From Cellvibrionales bacterium UBA4495 (GTDB lineage Bacteria; Pseudomonadota; Gammaproteobacteria; Pseudomonadales; Porticoccaceae): a stretch of DNA of 19,097 nt. The position numbers were made by a program, and so were the translations under genes. Below, piece after piece: positions 14,729 to 19,097 of this stretch; position 1 is the first letter of the stretch, and the number at the start of each line of letters is the position of its first letter. The notes beneath the pieces were generated by a model. The model was not told the origin of the DNA, ran no database searches, and saw nothing but the letters and a program-made list of their open reading frames with translations. The stretch is taken from the NCBI GenBank assembly GCA_002388905.1, contig DGNJ01000047.1:1161-20257 (forward strand), given 5' to 3'.

Positions 14729-14826
14729 GAGTTGGCACCCCTGTGCGGGACATGCTGTGAATACTTCCCTCTAAGCTCGACGGCCGTTTCCCGGCGGGCG
14801 AAGGTCCCGCACAGGGCCGCCAACTC
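14729..14826. repeat. 98-base near-perfect inverted repeat (23-base arms) between P450 and CMD-like genes
   Basis: The left arm (14729-14751) and right arm (14804-14826) are reverse complements over 23 bases with two adjacent mismatches: GAGTTGGC then CCCTGTGCGGGAC on the left, GTCCCGCACAGGG then GCCAACTC on the right. They enclose a 52-base spacer. The spacer contains TGTGAATAC and TAAGCTCGACGGC, which recall dispersed intergenic repeats I remember in marine gammaproteobacterial genomes; this is unverified memory. No flanking target-site duplication is evident, and the arms are not an integron attC (wrong core orientation). As RNA it would fold into a long hairpin on either strand. The rest of the 252-base gap (14614-14865) holds nothing else I can identify beyond the P450 ribosome site. 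Confidence 0.85.
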
Positions 14827-14865
14827 ACCGGCATACCACTACAAAGCTATTTGTGGGATATGACA

Positions 14866-15282
14866 CTAGGTATTGGCCTGCTCTTCAGCGTAGCGCTTTT
14901 TGGCGGCCTGGATTCCGCGGGATACGGCAGTTGCATTCCCCCATCCCGCATAGAATGCCAGGTGAAGAACGGCTTCCTCCAACTGGTCCTCATCCAGTTC
15001 CTTGTTGCGCAATGCCCCCAGCACCTGGACTTCGATCAGGTCCTCGCGACCGAGCATTGCCGTGGCACCGATGACCAGAAGGCGCCGGTCCCGGATGGAA
15101 AGGTGAGGCCGGCTCCAGATCTCCGCGAACTGATGGCGGATGGTCTCGCTGATAAAGGGCACTTCCGAACCCGGGCGCGCCATTTCCGAAACACCGGGTC
15201 CGTAAACCCGGTCCATCATTTCCAGTCCGCGTGAAAGCAGTTCGTCCTTATTTCGTTTCTGTTTTTGTTTTTCGTCAGTCAT
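14866..15282 (-). CDS. Carboxymuconolactone decarboxylase-family protein
   Basis: A 138-residue alpha-helical protein. ATG 15282 is preceded by GAGGT. The core FISETIRHQFAEIWSRPHLSIRDRRLL (43-69) and the helix HLAFYAGWGNATAV (107-120) are typical of the CMD fold as in PcaC. There is no Cys in the protein, so it is not an AhpD-type peroxidase and lacks that CxxC motif. PcaC itself decarboxylates 4-carboxymuconolactone, but most CMD-family members are of unknown activity, so decarboxylase function is not assumed. The N-terminus is lysine-rich and probably flexible. It is the last gene of the minus-strand run that includes the SnoaL-like gene (36-base gap), the acyl-CoA dehydrogenase and the acyl-CoA ligase. 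Confidence 0.9.
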   Translation of the reverse strand: MTDEKQKQKRNKDELLSRGLEMMDRVYGPGVSEMARPGSEVPFISETIRHQFAEIWSRPHLSIRDRRLLVIGATAMLGREDLIEVQVLGALRNKELDEDQLEEAVLHLAFYAGWGNATAVSRGIQAAKKRYAEEQANT

Positions 15283-15318
15283 GGATTTACCTCGAAAATG
15301 CCGTTCAAAAGGGCAATA

Positions 15319-15831
15319 TTACCCGGCGTCGTGCAGCTGTTTCGCCAGTTTGCCCCAGCCTTCCTCGTAGGCGCAGTTTGCCGCCGTTTCAAAAATGAGG
15401 CTGGTAAATTTCCAGCCATCTGCCGTGCGCCTATAGGTGTCATGGTACAACCCCAGCACCCAGCGGGCACTGCTGTCCGGGAGGTTGGCGGTGACAATGG
15501 CATGCCAGTGCCCGCTGGCCTCGTCGCCATCGATCTCGATCAGGGGGTTGGTCACATAATGAATGATAAAGGGCATGACCTGGAACTCTCCGAACAGGCG
15601 CTTTATGTCCTCGGTGCCCCGGGCGTAACCGATATCGGGGCGGCCGTCCCAGATGCCGTCCGCGGTAAAAAGCCTGGCGACCTCCTCGGGGTATTGGTGA
15701 GTCGGGCCCTTCCAGCCCCCGTCGTTGAGGTTGACGTAGGTGGCCTTGAGCTTGACGATGGCTTCCCGGTCCTCGACCACCCGAAGGCGTTTTTCCAGGT
15801 CATCCAGCCGCCGTTCGTTCGTATTTGTCAT
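15319..15831 (-). CDS. SnoaL-like (nuclear transport factor 2 fold) protein
   Basis: A 170-residue protein. The frame continues upstream to 15912, but the ATG at 15831 has AAGGGGA about ten bases before it and gives the usual N-terminus of this group, a charged helix (RRLDDLEKRLRVVEDREAI, 7-25). The segments YVNLND, EVARLFTADGIWDGR, RGTEDIKRLF, HYVTNPLIEIDGD and GHWHAIV, then LGLYHDTYRRTADGWKFTSL, are typical of SnoaL-like/scytalone-dehydratase-like proteins, which include isomerases, dehydratases and cyclases with a cone-shaped pocket. H91 and H110 could lie in the pocket; that is a guess. It lies between the fused acyl-CoA dehydrogenase and the CMD-like gene. A hydratase or isomerase step on the side chain or ring of the pathway substrate would fit, but is inferred. 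Confidence 0.88.
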   Translation of the reverse strand: MTNTNERRLDDLEKRLRVVEDREAIVKLKATYVNLNDGGWKGPTHQYPEEVARLFTADGIWDGRPDIGYARGTEDIKRLFGEFQVMPFIIHYVTNPLIEIDGDEASGHWHAIVTANLPDSSARWVLGLYHDTYRRTADGWKFTSLIFETAANCAYEEGWGKLAKQLHDAG

Positions 15832-15853
15832 TGCCGTATCCCCTTTCAAAAGC

Positions 15854-15885
15854 GGCGGCCAATTCCCCGGCGGCCTTCGGCCGCC
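15854..15885. promoter_or_regulatory. Alternative hairpins in the 92-base gap between acyl-CoA dehydrogenase and SnoaL-like genes
   Basis: GGCGGCC occurs twice (15854-15860 and 15869-15875) and GGCCGCC once (15879-15885). The near copy forms a compact hairpin: a 7-pair stem with a three-base loop, or a 6-pair stem with a CTTCGG (stable UUCG-type) cap on the plus strand. The far copy could pair instead. No T run follows, so it is not a standard terminator. It may limit read-through or protect RNA ends within the minus-strand operon; this is inference. Confidence 0.4.
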
Positions 15886-15923
15886 CGGAGTTTCCCGTGC
15901 CTGTTGACGCACAAGTTGCCGGG

Positions 15924-18152
15924 TCAGCTCCGGGATTTGGGCAGGCCCAACCCGAATTCGGCCACCAGGCTGCGCATAATCTCGCTGGTACCCCCGTAAA
16001 TCGTCGTGCCGATGGATTGACGGTAGCCCAGCTCTATCTGGCCGGCGCCGTGTTCGCCTTCGAAAAGGGAGTAGGGCGCCGCCAGGTCCATCAGTTCAAC
16101 TGCATCCTGCTGATAGCACTCGGTGGTAAAAAGTTTCGAAACCGGGCCGAAATGACTGCGGTTGGCCACCTTGTAATAGGAAGCCCAAAGGGACCGGTAG
16201 CAGAGAATTCTGGCGATGGCATGGTGCGCCGCCACCCTGGCAAGCCGCATCCGGATTGCCGGCTCTTCAATGACTGCGCGGCCATTGCGCCGGGTCTCGT
16301 GGGCCCAGGTCACCGCGTTCTGGAACATGGTCTGGTACCAGAGCCGGTATTGATCGGCTCCGCCATGCTCCATTTCCATGGCGTGCAGCATGACCTTGAG
16401 GCCCCCATCCACCTCGCCGAGGCGATATTTATCGGGGACCCGAACGTCTTCCAGATAGGTGATATTGGTGCGTTCGTCCTGGAGGGTATGCACCGGTTGA
16501 ATCTCGATACCCGGCAGGTTCATGGGAACGATAAAAATGGTCATGCCCTTATGTTTGGGCACATCCGGATTGGTCCGGGTCAGCAGGAAAATATAATCCG
16601 CCAGGTTGCCCGCCGTGGTGAAAATTTTCTGGCCGCTGATGATCCAGTCGTCGCCATCGCGCACGGCCCGGGTTTTCGCTGCGTAAATGTCGGAACCGCT
16701 GGCGGGCTCCGAAAAACCGAGACAGGCCAGCGCCTCGCCACGGGCGAATTGGCCCAGAATCTCGTTCTTGACCTCGGGCCGGGCAAACTCCATGACCCCG
16801 AACGCCACCTGGTTGGTGATCGGGCCCGTGATGCGTTCCCAGCCATACTCTTCGAACACTTCGTTAAGCGCCGCCATTTCGAATGGCGTGGCTCCGCGGC
16901 CGCCAAATTCCTCGGGCCAGTGGGGATAACGCAAGCCGGCCTCACAGAGTTTCCTGGAGAACGCCTCGTCGTAACCGGCCACCGAGTGGTGGGCTTTCTC
17001 CCGCAATTCGGGGGTCAGGTTGGTCTCGAAGAAATCGCGGACTTCCCCGGCCATCTGTTCCGCGCGTTCGCCCAGGCCGAAATCCACTTCGATTTCGCCA
17101 ACCTCGGGCAGTGGAACGGAGGTGTCGGTCCACAGGCGGTCGCCGGCCTGCTGGAGGGCATTCCGGGGATCGCCCGCCAACAGCGACCAGGCCTTGGCGC
17201 GGCGATAGTAGAGTTGAATATCGTATTCGAGTGAAACACCGTAACCGCCGAAGGTATGCAGGGCGCGGCTTGTGGCCCGGGGCGTGGTGTTGGCGGCCCA
17301 CCAGTAAGCGAGGGAAACGGCGCCGCCCGCATCCGGTTGCTTACTGTCGATGGCCCAGAGGCTGTACCAGACCAGCAACTGCAGGCCCTCCATGTCCGCG
17401 AGGGAATCGGCAAGGGGGTGGGCGATGCCCTGGTAGGCGCCGATCAGGCGCCCGAACTGCTGTCGCTCGGAGGCGTAGTCGGCCGCCATGTCCAGGGCCT
17501 TGCGGCCGAGGCCGGCCAGGGCCGCGGCGGTAAGCAGTCTCCACTCCTCAAGGGTTGCAAGAAAGCCGTCCCGTGCCGCCTTGCCCTCGGCCAAAACCGT
17601 GCGCCGGCCTTCGGCACCGTCGCCGGCCAGGACACAAAGCCGATGGCCGGCGGCGCCCATGTTGGCGGCGACCGGTCCCGCGAGGCCCTCGATCAGGACA
17701 ACGCTGTCGCCTTCCAGGGCCAGTATGCCTTCCGCTACGGCGGCCCAGGGCACAAGTACGGGGTCGCTGCCGGTGATCTCAACCGGCAGCAACGTCAGTA
17801 AGGTGCCGGACAGGGCCTTGTCGCACCACTTCCGGGCTTCGTCGCTGTCGGTTGCGAGCAGGCTGAGCACGCGATTTGCTGTAATGGCTTCGCACAGGGG
17901 GATGGGTGCGACCGTGCGACCGAATTCCTCGGCGACCAGCACCGCATCCATCAGGGACATGCCCAGACCGCCGCACTCCTCGGTGGCGCGCATGGCGTGA
18001 AAGCCCATTTCCACCACCTGGGTCCACAGCGACATGTCGATACCGTTGTTGTTTTCCGCATCGCGCACCCGCTCGGGGGTGACCTCTGTGCCGAACAGGC
18101 GGGAAACGGTGTCCCTGAGCATAAGCTGATCGTCGTTGAGATTGAGTTTCAT
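15924..18152 (-). CDS. Fused double acyl-CoA dehydrogenase, FadE34-like
   Basis: A 742-residue protein with two acyl-CoA dehydrogenase (ACAD) halves in one chain, roughly 1-340 and 355-742. A single ACAD is about 380 residues. The first half has a shortened middle domain and the C-terminal signature ASERQQFG (227-234) and FGGYGVSLEYDIQLYYRRA (301-319). The second half has the substrate/FAD signature CLGFSEPASGSD (477-488) and the closing GGTSEIMR (720-727) and LGLP. This layout matches fused FadE34-type enzymes of mycobacterial cholesterol degradation (about 711 residues), related to the alpha2-beta2 FadE pairs that dehydrogenate steroid side-chain CoA esters. The start at 18152 has only a weak GAGAG site. 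It follows the acyl-CoA ligase gene by 39 bases. The strongest single hint of steroid- or bile-acid-like side-chain oxidation in the window; other bulky acyl-CoAs remain possible. Confidence 0.9.
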   Translation of the reverse strand: MKLNLNDDQLMLRDTVSRLFGTEVTPERVRDAENNNGIDMSLWTQVVEMGFHAMRATEECGGLGMSLMDAVLVAEEFGRTVAPIPLCEAITANRVLSLLATDSDEARKWCDKALSGTLLTLLPVEITGSDPVLVPWAAVAEGILALEGDSVVLIEGLAGPVAANMGAAGHRLCVLAGDGAEGRRTVLAEGKAARDGFLATLEEWRLLTAAALAGLGRKALDMAADYASERQQFGRLIGAYQGIAHPLADSLADMEGLQLLVWYSLWAIDSKQPDAGGAVSLAYWWAANTTPRATSRALHTFGGYGVSLEYDIQLYYRRAKAWSLLAGDPRNALQQAGDRLWTDTSVPLPEVGEIEVDFGLGERAEQMAGEVRDFFETNLTPELREKAHHSVAGYDEAFSRKLCEAGLRYPHWPEEFGGRGATPFEMAALNEVFEEYGWERITGPITNQVAFGVMEFARPEVKNEILGQFARGEALACLGFSEPASGSDIYAAKTRAVRDGDDWIISGQKIFTTAGNLADYIFLLTRTNPDVPKHKGMTIFIVPMNLPGIEIQPVHTLQDERTNITYLEDVRVPDKYRLGEVDGGLKVMLHAMEMEHGGADQYRLWYQTMFQNAVTWAHETRRNGRAVIEEPAIRMRLARVAAHHAIARILCYRSLWASYYKVANRSHFGPVSKLFTTECYQQDAVELMDLAAPYSLFEGEHGAGQIELGYRQSIGTTIYGGTSEIMRSLVAEFGLGLPKSRS

Positions 18153-18191
18153 CCAGTCGTCTCTCAGTTCTGGTCTTTTGGAGGAGGCCGG

Positions 18192-19097
18192 TTACCCGGC
18201 GTATTGCCTGCGCAACTCGACTTTATTGATCTTGCCGGTTACCAGCTTGGGCAGGGCATCGACAATGATGACTTTCTTGGGCTTCTTGTAGCTGGCTATC
18301 AACTGACGGGTGTGCTCGATAATCTCCGGTCCGCTGGCACGCTGACCGTCTTTCAGGGTAATGATCGCGCAGACATTCTCGCCCCACTTGGGGTCGGGAA
18401 GCCCGATCACCGCGCATTCGGATACCGCCGGATGCTGGATGATGGCTTCCTCCACTTCCCGGGAATAAATGTTCTCCCCACCGGAAATAATCATGTCCTT
18501 TTTGCGGTCCACCAGATAGAGGAAACCATCCTCGTCGATGCGACCCATGTCGCCGGTGTGGACCCAGCCGTCGCGCAGTGTTGCCATCGTCGCCGGGCTG
18601 TTGTTCCAGTAACCCCGGAACATGGCGTTACTGCGGGCAACGATTTCGCCGGCCACGCCCGTGGGGCATTCGTTACCTTCATCATCCAGTATTTTTGCCT
18701 CCAGGTTGGGGTAGGGCTGGCCCACCGACGTCAACTGCCGGCGTTCGGCCTCGGTGCCGTTGGGCTTGTGCTGCATCGGCGACAGGCAGAACATGCAGAT
18801 CTCCGTTTGCCCGAACAGGTTGACGAAGCCACAGCCGTCGAAGACATCGATGGCCCGGCGCAACACCGTCGAGGGCATGGGCGCGGCCGAATAGAGAATG
18901 GTGCGGACACTCGACATGTCCGCTTCGTCGATACCCGGGCTGTCCAGCAGCATCTGGACCATGGTGGGTGCCAGCAGCAGCACCGTGAGCTTTTCCCGCT
19001 CGATTCCCTCGATGATCTCCCGCGGCTCGAACTGGCGATAGAGATAAGCCGTGCCGCCCGGTACGTGCTGAGAGAGGCTGAGAATCAACCCGCCGAT
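18192..19097 (-). CDS. Acyl-CoA synthetase / AMP-dependent ligase, C-terminal part (5' end outside window)
   Basis: The C-terminal 301 residues of an ANL-superfamily ligase; the frame runs open to the window edge, so the TTG at 19088 is not taken as a start. Visible motifs are LFGQTE (94-99, the conserved aromatic-GxTE loop), TGD (181-183), DRKKDMIISGGENI (197-210, the hinge) and the catalytic Lys near the end (TGKINK, K289). The short A-loop with SGG (not a peptide-synthetase A domain) and its position before a fused acyl-CoA dehydrogenase fit a FadD-type enzyme that activates a carboxylate with ATP and CoA via an acyl-AMP. The first half, with the P-loop-like AMP signature and most substrate contacts, is missing. 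Its substrate is likely the side-chain acid of the pathway compound (inferred). Confidence 0.92.
   Translation of the reverse strand: MGGLILSLSQHVPGGTAYLYRQFEPREIIEGIEREKLTVLLLAPTMVQMLLDSPGIDEADMSSVRTILYSAAPMPSTVLRRAIDVFDGCGFVNLFGQTEICMFCLSPMQHKPNGTEAERRQLTSVGQPYPNLEAKILDDEGNECPTGVAGEIVARSNAMFRGYWNNSPATMATLRDGWVHTGDMGRIDEDGFLYLVDRKKDMIISGGENIYSREVEEAIIQHPAVSECAVIGLPDPKWGENVCAIITLKDGQRASGPEIIEHTRQLIASYKKPKKVIIVDALPKLVTGKINKVELRRQYAG

Noticed and set aside
14729..14826. Integron attC site
   Set aside because: The outer core sequences are in the opposite orientation (GTT at the left end, AAC at the right end) and no integrase or cassette structure is present.
15825..17234. A 469-codon open frame on the plus strand opposite the acyl-CoA dehydrogenase
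   Set aside because: The opposite strand encodes a clear ACAD with family motifs. The plus frame has no recognisable motif or ribosome site and reflects the GC-rich codon use of the real gene.

Overview
This 19.1 kb window is a dense, GC-rich catabolic-type gene cluster from a bacterium, most likely a marine-type gammaproteobacterium. That guess rests on strong Shine-Dalgarno sites, moderately high GC, gene types I associate with steroid or terpenoid degraders, and an intergenic repeat resembling ones I remember from marine gammaproteobacteria. It is not proven by the sequence. I see no rRNA, tRNA, CRISPR array, transposase, phage gene, transporter or regulator.

Layout. Positions 2-11385 hold twelve forward genes with short gaps or overlaps: an SDR cut by the window start, a second SDR, a DUF1214-like protein, two paralogous NAD-dependent epimerase-like proteins, a sulfotransferase-family protein, an SDR, a luciferase-like (LLM) oxidoreductase, an unknown Trp-rich protein, an SDR with a non-standard active site, another SDR, and a ketosteroid-dehydrogenase-like flavoprotein. 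A second LLM oxidoreductase (11426-12292, minus) faces them and is divergent from a retinol-dehydrogenase-like SDR (12454-13302, plus). The 161-base divergent gap carries a possible operator and a tandem repeat. A CYP101-like cytochrome P450 (13384-14613, minus) converges on that SDR. A 252-base gap with a 98-base inverted repeat separates the P450 from a minus-strand run: acyl-CoA ligase (cut by the window end), fused double acyl-CoA dehydrogenase, SnoaL-like protein and carboxymuconolactone-decarboxylase-like protein.

How the genes may work together (inference). The set is what is needed to oxidise a polycyclic isoprenoid and remove an acyl side chain: hydroxylation (P450), alcohol/ketone interconversion (at least six SDRs), ring desaturation (KstD-like flavoprotein), CoA activation (FadD-like), alpha-beta dehydrogenation (FadE34-like fusion) and hydration or isomerisation (SnoaL-like). 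The substrate could be a steroid, bile acid, di- or triterpenoid or related lipid; the sequence does not decide.

Most unusual points: the nested duplication of SDR types (A-B ... B-A); an epimerase paralogue that has lost the catalytic Tyr; an SDR with YxxxN in place of YxxxK; two 13-base-period tandem repeats, each ending exactly at a start codon; and the 98-base inverted repeat.
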